A stretch of 64,000 bases of DNA from Megalonaias nervosa (taxonomy: Eukaryota; Mollusca; Bivalvia; Unionida; Unionidae). Where the stretch lies: assembly GCA_016617855.1 (NCBI GenBank), contig JAECUM010006771.1, forward strand, positions 24,360 through 88,359. Reading direction: 5' to 3'. How positions within the stretch are numbered: position 1 is the stretch's first letter; each line of letters starts with the position of its first letter. Below, piece by piece: positions 22,223 to 34,563 of the stretch. The notes under the pieces are model-generated. The model did not search any database. It had not been told where the DNA came from and was given only the letters and a program-made list of their open reading frames with translations. The translations under genes and the position numbers were made by a program.

Positions 22223-25200
22223 AGATGGAAGTCTCCTCAAGAAAACACTCTGAGAGATAGAGTAGTTAAGGATACAGTATGTATTTTCTAAATATTGAAA
22301 ACACGAGTCTCTAATTATGTAAGATACAATTTTGATATCAAATATCTTATGACTTCGTATCCGACGGGTACTTCAATAAATTGTCTGTCTGTTACGTAAT
22401 CGAGTCAACGAGCTATATTGTATACGTGGCCTTTTACAGATGTCCCATTGGAGTTAGTTATCAATTAAATTCAAAATGATCACAAATCGAAACGTATAGA
22501 GTAGTCTGAATGAAAGGGATGAGTCAGCAGCATTGAAAGTGCTAATTCGAAACTGGTCATGATATATAAATATGATATGATCCTGAATGTCACTGAATAA
22601 ATCGCAATAATTCCCAAATGGTGATTTAGTCCTTAAGTTAAGAAACACCTTGTAGTTTCAATGATTACCTTAAATAAAGAAATCTTCAACCTCATTTCCA
22701 ACATATTCTAAGTTGTAAACAAGGTCAGGTCTCTGAAATAAAAACATGACAAAGATTAAGTGGATCAGGAATTTACAAGAGGAAAATTAATGTCCTGATC
22801 TCGATTCCAAGTAACATGTTGGCAAAATTTATCTTAACGTTTAGTTTAACGCATGGGCACAAGTTATCTTGTAATATGTTGTTAGAACCGTGAAATTGAT
22901 ATATGACATAAGTAGGACTTTAAAGAATTATCTTGATGTCAATATTGATAATTGTTTTCGTTTACAGTGTTACAACATTTTGCAGAGCGAAATGCGAAAT
23001 GCACATATCATCTACTGACTCCCATCGTACTGAAGTTTCCATGTGCACGCGTTATGGAGAGAGAGATGGGGAAAGGATGGAGGGAGGGTGACAGAAAATG
23101 AGAGATGATTTGAGAGATCTTTAACTGTTCATCTAAACTTGGCAGTATTATGTACAAAGCCGTCAAATGTTCAGTAGTGACACCTTTCTCACAATGTTCA
23201 CAGGTTCCTTATATATGGTTTAGTTCTTTTGACAATTTTACTTGTCATTCTAAATAATTTTGCCAATTCTATTTATGTTAGCATTGGATAAATGCAGAAG
23301 AAATGTAGGAGGAGAAATCTATCCCATCATGAATGGCACAGTTCTGGACTTATATACAAGCAAATGGAGAATTCCTTAGCTTTAGTAAAAATCACCCATA
23401 CAAGCCATCAAACCATTAGTTGTATATATAAATTTACATTGCCAAAAAAACAGTTGTCAAATGTGGTATTTAAATTGTTATAAGCAAAACCAGTGTGCAT
23501 GTACTTGTATCTGTGTCTGGGGAAGTATGAGAGAGAGAGACAGGGAGACAGAGAGACAGAGACAAAGAGAGTGTTTGAAGAGGTTTGTTTGTGATACGTT
23601 GGTTGAATGGATGTTGGGCTTAAATCAGTTTACTGCTCTGGCGTTGAAAGACAACCAGTCCATTTGATAACGCGAGTGATTTATATCGCAGAATATTATT
23701 CAGCCGTAGAACACGTATAACTGGAATATTAGATAATGAAAGCAAACGTGATGAATTGACATTCACATTATTTTAAGAGCCTTATTCTCAGCAAGTGTTT
23801 CTAACGGTAAACACAGTTCGACTCTTGTCATTATGGCTACAAATGTACCTTGATTCACATTGAATATAATTTCATTGATTTTTGGACGAAATAAATTAAA
23901 GATGGGAGAGACCGATTCATATGATCTTATTTTATAGAACATTATTACAATATGGCCAGGAATATTCTTGTAGAACATCTAACTTGTAATTAGCGGGTCG
24001 GGCATTTGTAAGAGCAATGCTAATATATATCATTTGTGCATAGTTTACTTCAACGTTTCCTTAACAAAACGTATGTAGGGTTAGGTTTGGGATAAGGAAC
24101 CGACCCAGGTTCTTTCGTTACCATGTTTCATCTTACTACTACGCTTTCTGAATACAAAATATAAGATTTGTGAGAGATATACAGATATTAAAAAGACCGA
24201 GATTGTGTATGTTACTGATACATCGTATGAAATCTAATAAAACGGTGACGTTATTACTTATGATCTATATGGTTAGGAATTTATATTTATGTGGGTGAAT
24301 TTGCATCCAAGCAGACCGAATGTGAGAATAACAAATGATATAACCGAACATTATTACGTACTAGCTTCTACGTTTCTGAACATGCCCCCCCCCCTCCTCC
24401 CAACACGTACATGTAACTTTGGTACTATCTAAGCAAGCAATGAAAGTAAGTATTACGTGGGAATATATAACGTAATGAAATCCTTTGGCATTATCTTTGC
24501 AAAGAGTAGATTGTAAGCCTATTACTGACTCTCGATAGCTTTGTAGTGAAGCAGAAACCTTTTTAGTTAGGATTTTAGTTTTTCTTCGTTTAAAACCCAG
24601 AACGATAGCTTTATTATGTTCTAAAGTCAGTCGACCTGCAATATGTGGAAACGGTAGATGGTATAACACTCGACTTATTGTGCAGAAAGGAAACTTTGAA
24701 AAGACGGATCAACGATCAGATATCATAATGTGATATATTATGCCATATGACGGACGTATACATAAAATTAGCATGGACTAAAGACAGCGTACATGCATAT
24801 CTACCTTCTAAGGGAAATTCAACAAAATGCTGTGGTAACTAAAACTGTGACCATTTGAACTATCACCCGAGATAAGAATTCCTTTATCTTTCAGCCTGTT
24901 CAACAATAATGTTAACAAATTATTTCTTCCCAAAGACAACATGTTTCTATAATAATTTACTTTCTGACATCAAAGAAAAGACTGAAAACGTGAAACACCT
25001 AGAATGAACCGACTTTAATTGACCTGGATATCATTTATTTGAATATGTTCAATACTTTTCATACCCTAAATATTCTCTGCGAACATACTGATAACTGTCC
25101 CCATATTTTCTTGCAATCCTAACCCATGTGTGATTGTTGGAAGAACGAAGCAATCGATGAAGCTGCAGTCTCCTTCTGTTTAGACAAGATTTTGAATGAA

Positions 25201-25447
25201 ATGCAGAAATAAATACTATTTATGTATGTTACGTAAATTAGATGATTCTCTGCACTGCATAACACTTTAACCTATTTCAAACCTATTGGTGTGTATATTT
25301 AATTGTGTGCCTAACTTTTGTTTTGATCTTAAGTTGTACTTTAGATAATAAACAGCATATTTACATAGCTAACGTTTGTTAATTTTACTAATTATGTTTT
25401 ATGAATATAAAATGTATAGACAATCATTTAAGAATCGAAATGGAAAT

Positions 25448-28400
25448 GATGATGATGATGTTCGTCCTTCGGTCTCGAAGACGACCATGACTTCAGATCT
25501 GGGCTGGTCTGTGAGTGCGCAGATGGCTGGTGAGGCCAATCTGTGCTCTAAAGAGTCCACGGCAATGAGGACAGGGAATTGCCGGGTGCTGGATGGGCTG
25601 AAGGTCGGCGCTGGCCCTGCTCTTCCCCTGCTTTCGTTTCTGCTTGGCCTCGTTGATCCGGTGCTCTTCAAATGCAGCTGCGCCTGAGTTGATCTGGTGA
25701 CGCCAGGCAGCGCGGTCTTCGGCAAGCTGCTCCCAGCTGTATGGGTCAATGCCACAGGACTTCATGGAGGCTTTGAGCGTGTTTCTTGAACCGTTTCTTT
25801 TGGCCTCCTCGGGAACGCTTGCCTTCAGCGAGTTCCCCATAGAACAGTCTCCTTGGGAGGCGCTCATCAGGCATACGGCAGACATGACCAGCACAGCGGA
25901 GTTGTGACCTTCCGAGCATGGCATGGACGCCTGTCATCCCCGCTCCCCGGAGGACCTCCGCGCCAGGAGTCCCGTGCCGCCACCTGATGTGAAGCAGTCT
26001 TCCGAGGCAGCGCATGCGGAAGGAGCCCAGCCGCCTTGCATGGCGACCGTACACCGTCCATGTCTCACAGGCGTACAAGTGGGAGGGCAGTACTACTGCG
26101 CGGTACACCTTGAGCTTGGTTGGCAGGCTGATTCCTCTTCTGTTCCACACAGTATTGTGAAGTCTGCCGAAGGCTTCACTTGCACGAGCAATCCTGAGAG
26201 TGACCTCTTCATCGATGGAGATTGTGCGCGACAGGGTGCTGCCAAGGTAGATGAACTTGTCAGCAACAGCAAGCTTCTGTCCATTGACGGTAATGCTGGG
26301 TTCGGTGTAGGGCACTGAGGGTGCAGGCTGGTACGTGATTTCGGTCTCCTTCGTACTTATTGTGAGTCCAAAGTCTGTGCAGGCTTTGGAGAACCGATCC
26401 ATACTTTCTTGCATGTCAGACTGAGTACCAGCATTCAAAGCGCAGTCGTCAGCAAAGAGGAAGTCGCGGATGGTGTCTTCCTGGACTTTGGTCTTAGCCT
26501 GCAGTCTTCTCAGGTTGAAGATGTTCCCATCAGTCCTGAACCGGATGTCGATGCCAATGTCACCCTCACGGAAAGCATCGGTCAGCATCGCTGTGAACAT
26601 CATGCTGAACAGGGTCGGGGCAAGAACACAGCCCTGCTTGACACCGTTTGTCACTGGAAAGGGCAGGGAGAACTCTCCATCATCCTGTACTCTGGCGAGC
26701 ATGCCATCGTGGAACAGTCTGACCATGGTGATGAACTTCTCGGGGCATCCGAACTTTGCCATGATCCTCCACAGACCTTCACGACTCACAGTGTCAAAAG
26801 CCTTTGTGAGGTCCACAAAAGTGGTGTAGAGGCTGACGTTCTGCTCTTGGCATTTCTCCTGGAGTTGCCTGGTTGCGAAGATCATGTCCACGGTGCCCCG
26901 ATCCTGCCTGAAGCCGCACTGACTCTCTGGTAGCAAGCCTTGCTCCAAGTGGACGGTCAGTCGATTTAGCAGAATTCTGGCCAGTATTTTCCCTGCGATA
27001 GATACTAGGGAGATGCCACGGTGGTTGTCGCATGCTTGACGGTTCCGCTTCCGCTTGTAGAGGTGGACAATAGAGGCGTCTTTGAACTCCTGTGGAAACT
27101 TCTCCTGGTTCCACACAGACTGGAAGAGGTCAGTAAGCTTCTGCGTCAGTGGGGGACTACCAGCTGCGTAGACTTCCGCTGGGATGGAGTCAAAACCCGG
27201 GGCTTTGCCACTGGATAGACTTTTAATTGCCTTCTCTACTTCTGTGAAACTTGGCGAGTCCGAGAGGGAAGCGTTGGTTAGGACCTGAGGCAGGCGAGCA
27301 ATGGCTTTAGCGTTGATGGAGGAAGGACGGTTGAGGACACTGTCGAAGATTTCTGTCGAGCGCTTGAGAATCTCTTCCTTATCAGTGATCAGCGTGTTCC
27401 CGTCTGCACTGAGGAGGGGGAGAGATCCTGATTTAGTGGGACCGTAGATTGTCTTGAGCGCCTCGTAGAACCTCTTCATGTCACTGCGGTCTGCATACGA
27501 CTGGATCTCGTCCGCCTTCTTGCTCAGCCATGTGTCCTGCATCTGTCGGAGCTCTCTCTGCACTGATCTTCTGATACTGGCGAATGCAGCTTTCTTAGAT
27601 GTGGAGCTCGGGTCATTTAGCAGCGCTCTGTGTGTGCGGTGTTTTTCGTCGAGCAGTTCTTGAATGCGATCATCGTTATCATCGAACCAGTCCTGGTGCT
27701 TGCGCGTAGTAGGGCCTACAACATCGGCGGTGGTGGAGTAGACAACATCCCGAAGGGACGCCCAATCAGTCTCTACATCATGCGAGCATAGAGTGATGGC
27801 TTCTAGCTTGTTGTCTAGTTAGTCTGCAAGGGACTGCTTCACTGAATCGTTTTTCAGCTTGGAGACGTTCAGTCGCTTCAGCGTCTTGCTTCCTTGAGGA
27901 CGTCTAGGAGGCAGTATCCTGATGTTAAGTTTGGAGATGATCAGCCTATGGTCAGTCCAGCACTCGGCTCCACACATAGCCTTCGTCACTCTGACGTCCT
28001 GCCTGTCTTTCTGTCGCACTATGACGTAGTCGAGCAGATGCCAGTGCTTGGAGCGTGGGTGCATCCATGACGTCTTGTTGCAAAGTGGTAGGCGGAAGAC
28101 AGAGTTAGTGATGAGCAGTTCGTGCGCAGCACAAGTTTCTAGCAATAGGAGGCCATTGCTGTTACAGCTGAAAATCCCATTTTTTCTCAGCACTCCTTCC
28201 CATGAGGTGTGATCTGCGCCAACCCGGGCGTTAAAGTCATCAAGGATGATGAGTTTATCTGTTCTGGGCACGGCAGCAATAGTGGATCTCAGTTCATCAT
28301 AGAAGTTGTCCTTGATCTCATCAGGGTTTGTCAATGTTGAGGCGTAGGCGCTGACTAGTGTGGCATATCGCTTTCTTGGGAGCGGAAGTCGAACGGTCAT

Positions 28401-28590
28401 CAGACGATCGTTGATGCCTTTAGGTGGGCCGACTGTCTTGTTGACCAGGTTGGACTTGATGGCAAACCCAACTCCAGCCTCGCGACGTTCTTCCACGCTG
28501 CGTCCAATCCAAAAGAAGGTGTAGCCTGCACTTACCTCTGACAGTTGACATTTGTCGACAAATCGGGTCTCGCTGACTGCTGCGATCTGG
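25448..28590 (-). mobile_element. 5'-truncated LINE with APE endonuclease, RT and C2H2 tail
   Basis: Boundaries are exact by comparison with the empty site in unit 3 (between 40,491 and 40,492): AAATGGAAAT on the left and ACAGTTCGAATG on the right are adjacent there. The element is minus strand. Its 3' end carries a (CAT)n-type tail of four to five triplets and its 5' end is cut within the endonuclease domain. It is noticeably richer in GC than the unit. No target-site duplication of more than one or two bases is visible, which suggests insertion with little or no duplication. Confidence 0.95.
25493..28588 (-). pseudogene. LINE endonuclease-reverse transcriptase (RTE/CR1-like group), near-intact
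   Basis: One reading frame runs from the truncated 5' end through the endonuclease to the RT, broken by a TAA at 27,819-27,821. Endonuclease signs: IAAVSETR at the start, DDFNARVGADHTSWEG and WTDHRLI. RT signs: APGFDSIPAEV, FVDLTKAFDTV, GVKQGCVLAPTLFS and the catalytic FADDCAL. The tail region has RLPRRLFYGEL and GGQKKR. A one-base insertion near 25,785 shifts the frame; the C-terminal frame (25,924-25,493) ends with a C2H2 finger (CPHCRGLF..IGLTSHLRTH), typical of a LINE group common in fish, molluscs and other animals. The first part of the endonuclease, including its initial catalytic residues, is missing. Clade assignment between RTE-like and CR1-like is uncertain. Confidence 0.9.
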
Positions 28591-28794
28591 ACAGTTCGAA
28601 TGAGTCACATATGGGTCAAGTGAAACTGTGTATAAACTAAAAGCACTTAATTGCTGTCTTACGTCAGTCTGTGGGAATCCATTTTGATCACAAGTTACCA
28701 ATGCGTTGAGATATAATTCGAGAGGAATTGTTTCTTCAAAATATTCATTGAAATTTCTAAAGTGCTCATTCCCTTTTTGGTTATTACAGCTCAT
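28591..28794 (-). pseudogene. Repeat-borne ORF cut by LINE insertion, unit 2
   Basis: Reading leftward from ATG at 28,794 the ORF matches the unit 3 ORF (40,695-40,435, 86 codons) with three residue differences until the LINE junction at 28,590, after which it runs into LINE sequence. It starts MSCNNQKGNEHFRNFNEYFE and has no recognised domain. If it is a gene, unit 2 has lost it. Confidence 0.3.
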
Positions 28795-29440
28795 TCATTG
28801 TTGGACTAATACACCCCTTTTGGATTATTGTAAACTCATACAAAAACATTCTTGATAGCATCATTGTTCTTTATCAGGCTATTCAGTTCAATTGGAATTC
28901 ATTCGGAACAGTTTATACGTTTAGACATGTGATATTACATTTGATTATTTGGGATTTAATTCACATTACTGTAAATGTCTTTTGAATTTTCACCTTCTTT
29001 TGTAAAGGAATAAATTACTTGTTGATTTTACTTAAATTGCTGGTTTCACTTTAAAACCAATAGTCGTAAGTCTATTCCGTTGATTTTCAAAGTCATATCG
29101 TGTGTATACGACCTTTGACCTGTGTTGGTCTGACACTACTAGCAGAAATAATTTCCTAGTGGATCCACAGAGAACTCTTAAGAGGTAAATTTGATTTAGG
29201 AAAGTCCACAAATTAGTAAATGTAAATCCTGTTTTAAAAGACTTTACTGATAAGTGGAATAAATGAAAAGAAGAATATGGACAAAAGGATGTGACAGCTT
29301 TGTAAGCTAACCTAAACTGGCCACATTGTTTGCACAAAAAAGCATAACACTTTGTTGTTCCACTTCATTGTTACTTTGACCTTTTAACTTTTCTGGATTA
29401 CATCCTGAATTAAATTTAATGGTTTCATCCATCAATCGTT

Positions 29441-29647
29441 ATGTTTATCTCAAACTTATTAAAGTTATCTTCTGTAGATTCAGTATTGAAAAATTATCGC
29501 TACCAGAACTCTAATAGGGTGATTACAATGTATGTTTCATATGAGGTAGAGAAAAAGATATCATATACTTTATGCTACATGAGAACTTCTGGTATTGTTT
29601 ATCGTAGTAGAGTGTTGTACATTACTAATGATTATTGTTATTTATAG
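29441..29647 (+). CDS. Hypothetical ORF, unit 2 end
   Basis: A 68-codon ORF with a counterpart in unit 3 (41,323-41,550) of matching frame and end. It is Tyr- and Ser-rich with no signal or motif I recognise. Weak support. Confidence 0.15.
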   Translation: MFISNLLKLSSVDSVLKNYRYQNSNRVITMYVSYEVEKKISYTLCYMRTSGIVYRSRVLYITNDYCYL

Positions 29648-29930
29648 ATGCTTCCCGACAAGGTAACTAGCAGACGATAGTCTGCCCATTTTACCTGGAC
29701 GACGGGGAACGTTGCAGTTTCTCCTATATACGATCACCAAAATTGACCATTTTTAACAAGGCACGCTGAAGCAATGTCAGTTTGTAGATCACAACTATAG
29801 ATATTAACAGAAAGCTTGATTTGCGTTCCGTTTTTGTGTAAGTTTCGTTAAAGTATCTTGAAATTCAATGAATTTATTTTCAGCTTCCAAACACCAGATA
29901 AAGTCAACGGTAAATCTGCCCGCTGACCAC

Positions 29931-29953
29931 AAATATGGCGGCTGATGACGTCA
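29931..29953 (+). promoter_or_regulatory. YY1-like plus CRE promoter motif, unit 3
   Basis: AAATATGGCGGC (29,931-29,942) fits the YY1 consensus and is followed by TGATGACGTCATTC containing a full CRE (29,946-29,953). It lies about 150 bp upstream of the ATG at 30,103. Position and pairing are the same in units 2 and 4. Confidence 0.45.
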
Positions 29954-30102
29954 TTCGGGAACTATCTATGTAAACAAGTGAAATTGAATGAGATGTTGCT
30001 GATATTAAGGAGGAATTCTAGATGGTTAGGATTGAAATGTAGAAATAAATCACATAATGCTAATCATTTAATGCACATCATAAACTATTTTTGCCAGGGA
30101 TA

Positions 30103-30195
30103 ATGGCTGCGTCTGAACACATTTTGTACTGGAATCTGAAATTGGACACTCGTGCTGAAAATGTTAAATACTTAAATGACATGGACAGGTACTGA
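30103..30195 (+). CDS. 30-codon ORF or first exon, unit 3
   Basis: Same frame and length as 15,114-15,206 with Val to Glu at residue 5. A possible donor (ACAG|GTACTG) lies just before the stop. Product unknown. Confidence 0.3.
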   Translation: MAASEHILYWNLKLDTRAENVKYLNDMDRY

Positions 30196-30828
30196 ATATA
30201 CAAAACGTTCACTAGTGTGCTTACATGATGAGTCTTCCGCATATGAGAAACTTAAAATAAATATACTGGCTGACCAAAGAAACGGATACAGAAAATAGTG
30301 GCTAAAGTAAGACGGGAAAAATACGAATTCCTATGTCATCATCTCCAGCTTTGAAGTAGCAGAAACAATAGAGACTAGTTTAGAGGAAAATACAAGAGTA
30401 ACTAACGCATTGCAATTAATCCACATTGACCTAATGCTGATGTCGTTGATAGGTTTTCCTTGAGATACATGAAATATGAACGCTCATGAAAGACGTGAAA
30501 CAGTGAAAACATTTAGAGTGTAAGACACATCTGAAAATACAAAATTAGCACAGGCGTGAGATATGTATCAGAGGAATAGTTTCAATATAGTGCAGTTAAC
30601 ATTCCTGAAATGTCTCTACATGTCCACAGATCTTTTTTAAGTCTGCATCGGGAACTGAAACGATGGAATTAGATCTGCTGTTGCTATAAAAGCTTACAAA
30701 TCATACCCTCTCAAACAAATTATTGGCAAATCGAGTAAATGACGGAGACACTGAAATTGAAATCAGAAAAATACCATATTTTGTGAGAAAGAGATTCATG
30801 AAGGTTACTATATTAACATTTGATCGTG

Positions 30829-31038
30829 ATGTTCCTCCTACTGTTGCAAAGTAGTGTGTATAGAGGAATTGGTGATGGGACATCTGTATCTAATTATATC
30901 TCTATAATTAGAAGATTATATATTTATCTTCGTTTAAGTAAAACTGAAATCTATTATGAAGCGAGCATTAGTCCACTCAACACCTTGAACTATTTCCGTT
31001 TGAAAATCAAGAGATATATCCCATCCAGACCACATTGA
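30829..31038 (+). CDS. Leader-like 69-codon ORF, unit 3
   Basis: ATG at 30,829 begins with MFLLLLQSSVYR, a short signal-peptide-like leader, followed by a polar, Tyr/Ile-rich region ending in IPSRPH. The unit 4 ORF (48,494-48,703) is the same length with three changes; unit 2 is frameshifted. Secretion would be an inference, and no family is recognised. The ORF could be coincidental. Confidence 0.3.
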   Translation: MFLLLLQSSVYRGIGDGTSVSNYISIIRRLYIYLRLSKTEIYYEASISPLNTLNYFRLKIKRYIPSRPH

Positions 31039-31548
31039 TATCCTTGCGTTCCGATAATGGTACAAGAGATAGTTAAAGTTGAAAACGATGTATACATTCT
31101 TCAAAACACCACTCGGTGGTAGTTTTAATGCCATTGTCACGTACGTGTCACAGTAACGCTGGTACAATGAACGTTTCGAAAATCACACAATCGGTTTTAA
31201 CAAAATAAAAAAGAAACTTATTACTGATTTATAGGAATCATAAATTTCCTCATATTCTGTCAATACCATTTGAGACACATGTGCAACAAGGTAACCGGGT
31301 TGGATTTCGGATTTACAACAGAACACTTTTGATGGTGATGCAAATACAAAGTTTATTGATGAATGACTTGAAAAGGAAAAGAATTTTGATTAATACGTGC
31401 ATGTATAAGATCCAAATATTGGACAATATTAACACAATCCGTAAGAAACCAATAATGCAACATAAAATGTGAATACAAATAAATGATCTTACACCGTAAA
31501 AGGACAAAGGTTAATGATTTACAGTAAATTCTCACGACCAAAAGAATG

Positions 31549-31625
31549 ATGTGTTTTACTCAAATAGTAAAAATGATGTATTTTACTCATATAGTAAAAT
31601 GTGTTCACTAAAATAGTGAAAAATG
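31549..31625. repeat. Short tandem repeat, about 26 bp, unit 3
   Basis: Three imperfect copies, equivalent to 16,555-16,635. Confidence 0.6.
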
Positions 31626-32524
31626 TAGTGCTTATCTCAAATTGTAGAATGATGAAAACAAAAGGGACATATATCATACACATCATCTTTATAGTTCCCG
31701 AAACACTGGGTATAACACACTTCAAAATTAGCCCACAGCTGACAGATTACATGCATGGAGTAACACATACACACGTCGTCACTGGCACACTTGGCTACCA
31801 GTCACACTGGTCAATGAAGCAGTCAGCATTTCAGGTATAAATAACTATCTCTCTCGTGCATGCGCCCGTAAAAATTTAAACTTTGTTCCGTTATAGATGC
31901 TAACTACCTGATAATGGAATCACGACTGGTTACATTATTTGACTTCCTTTTTAGAGAATGAAATAGACTATTAAGATTTACTTGCTCTTGGAGTTTCGAT
32001 CAATGTTTTTACGCGTAAGAACCTAATTTGCATTTTACTGCAGGTGATTCCCTATTTTATCCCCAAATATTTCACATAAATTATTATCAGTTATTTAAAA
32101 TTTGTTTCTGATAGATATGTTAAAATGATTACTATATGAGTCAGTTGTCCATGGCAGCCAAGTTAGATAAATACAGTTTTGAAAGCTCCCTTTGTGTATT
32201 GAATCTGCTTTGTTTGCTGCAACTGGTCACTAGTGGTTGATATGGACAATTCATATATTGACTCCCACAATCTTGTACACTGACGTATTAAGTTCTTTAT
32301 TCAGTCTATTTTGTTATTTTACATTCATCTTCTTTCATTTTGAATAATTTTCATTCCAAGCATTGCATAATTCGAATGTGGCAGAGACACTGGTATTTAA
32401 TGCATATTATCCTAATACTGTATAATCCACGTCACTACCTTAAAGAACAGGACTCGTTGTTTTTGAATTTAAAATTGCTATACTAGGAGGATAGCGTGAC
32501 TAGACAAACAGTACACTAAATTAA

Positions 32525-33083
32525 CTAGTCATGTGTTGATTCCTTAGATAAACAGCCAGCTTTATTGCATGAATGCAGTTTGCGTACATGTGAAGACATC
32601 CATTCGTTGTAGAGCGAGACTGCATTATATCTGAAGAACAGCTGAAGGATTACTTTTTGTATGCGATTTTTAACATCATGACTATGTCTCTGTGGTCCTT
32701 TCTTGATGACAGATAAATACAAACTACAAAGCATACTGCACCTATATGATTTTTAATTTTATTCAAAATATTCTTGCATTGTAATCACTGAGACAAATAG
32801 TTATCAAATTTACATTTTTAAAGCTTTCACTCTCTTCTCCTACAGCAACTCTTGTAAAACAAAACAAATGATAAAGGTATGTTGCAAAGGGAATTAAAAC
32901 TAAGAACGTAATAGATGTCAAACCCGAAGTAGATTTATTTTTGATCCAAAAGATAAATCGCTCCCGATTGTAAATATTAAAGTAACTCTTATGCAACAGT
33001 AGCAGTGCACTTAAAGCCATTATGCTAAGGCAGTCTAGCGACAAAACCAGTATCCATGGACAAATAAAGTTATTGCGTAACAT
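32525..33083 (-). CDS. Two repeat-borne ORFs, function unknown (unit 3)
   Basis: Leftward: a 106-codon ORF (33,083-32,763) with a hydrophobic N-terminal segment and an acidic C-terminal part (VAVGEESESFK), then a 69-codon ORF (32,734-32,525) with two Cys near its end. Counterparts are at 906-1,464 (inverted), 17,449 and 50,189-50,747. Only the copies in units 3 and 4, which are nearly identical, are fully open. No domain recognised. Confidence 0.2.
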
Positions 33084-33704
33084 TTAATGCTGAAGTTGCC
33101 ACCGGCGATTAACCAAAGAAAGTTGGCAAACGGCCAGCACAAACACGTTCCACCCCATCCCCACCATACACAAAGGAATCGTAAACGTCATTGTACTGAA
33201 TGCCTTGAAACCATCCACAAAAATGCAAGAAATGATCCAATTGGCTGTACATTGTAGGTAGTAATGGGATATGTTAAGTTTTTGTACAATCTATCCGGGT
33301 AATTCAACCCTCAAAACCCAGTTTAAAATGGTATTGAATTTTGCTAGTTTTGGACAGAGCTGGGAACCTTTGACAGGTAAGTGCAGTATACCTTCAACTT
33401 CATGATATAAATTTTAATAAATGTAATTGATAAGAAGTTCAACATTTGTTTGTGAATTTGGATCCTTTTTATATATTTCACAGGAAGAATACTTTAATAA
33501 GCAATACTATTATTTATGTTCCAATTGGTAACATAGATGAGTGGAACAACTGTTTTTCTCATATCATCAATGATAAATGATATTGTTGTCTTAACAGAAT
33601 TATGGTAAATGATTCGTTTGCAATATAACAATGTGTGCTATATTTAGATTTCTTCGCGGAGTGTAATACATTTTCTAATTTGTGCATTTGATAGGAAATC
33701 TTTG

Positions 33705-33705
<1 letters not shown>

Positions 33706-33791
<86 letters not shown>
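33706..33791. repeat. (AT)n microsatellite
   Basis: About 42 repeats, against only a few in unit 2 at the same place (near 18,297). Confidence 0.95.
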
Positions 33792-33793
<2 letters not shown>

Positions 33794-34563
33794 CATATAT
33801 ATATTTCCAATTGGTAACATAGATGAGTAGAATCAAACCCTTGATGCGTTTTCGTTTCATACATATATATGCACTTTAAAAATAAATTAAATTTATCCAG
33901 GCGCATTATTCCTTTTTCATTGAAGTCGGACAATGACTGTACACATGTATTTCCTTCCCTAAGCTAAGGCGTTGTGTTATTATTCACAAAGGAAATTTGC
34001 TCTTTCTGTGCTTCTGGAGCATCATTGACTGCGCTATTATATTGTCATAAGTTTCTGCGCTGTACATTCAAGAAAGATATAAGTTATTGTATTTGAGTAT
34101 CACTGCTTGCACTCATGAAAATAGAGTAGGACATCACATGTATTGTTTCACAGCAGACAATATTATGGCTCATATGTTAAATTGAACCACATTCAAAACG
34201 TTTAAATAAGTATTAAAATTCTTAATGTTTGCAAATGGACCATGGAATTTGTCCCTTTACAATTTGAAAATAGTCTACTAACCTTTACCGTCATGTTATC
34301 CTGAAAATTATTTTAACGCGTTCGATTTTATATCCTCGACAGTGCATTAAATAGTTCAAACGCTGTAATATTGTAACAATTACATACATTTGTTTTATTG
34401 ATGTTAGATTCAAGACGAAATCACTAAATGTCAGAAGTTACATACGTTCATTACAATGATAAGGTTATTATTGTCTAAAAATATAATATATTATACGTGT
34501 AAACAAAACATATCCTTCTGGAATTGCAAAAATTATTGCTCTTCTTATTCTTTTCCTCCACAG

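Larger units (their letters stand above)
14898..29886 (+). repeat. Tandem unit 2 (11.85 kb without its LINE)
   Basis: Begins at CCAAACACCATATAAAG and ends just before the next copy of that block at 29,887. Removing the 3,143-bp LINE at 25,448-28,590 leaves 11,846 bp. Compared with unit 3 it lacks about 0.43 kb at 16,850 and keeps about 0.46 kb at 20,492-20,949. Coding potential is limited to the small ORFs and the acidic-protein gene listed here. The long stretches 16,930-17,440, 20,000-21,980, 22,230-23,290 and 23,980-25,447 show no gene I can support. Confidence 0.85.

Noticed and set aside
24385..24397. Poly-C run (also near 39,426)
   Set aside because: Simple homopolymer in each unit; no further structure seen.
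25376..27663. Plus-strand ORFs within the LINE at 25,448-28,590
   Set aside because: Antisense of the endonuclease-RT frame, kept open by its higher GC; no protein motif.
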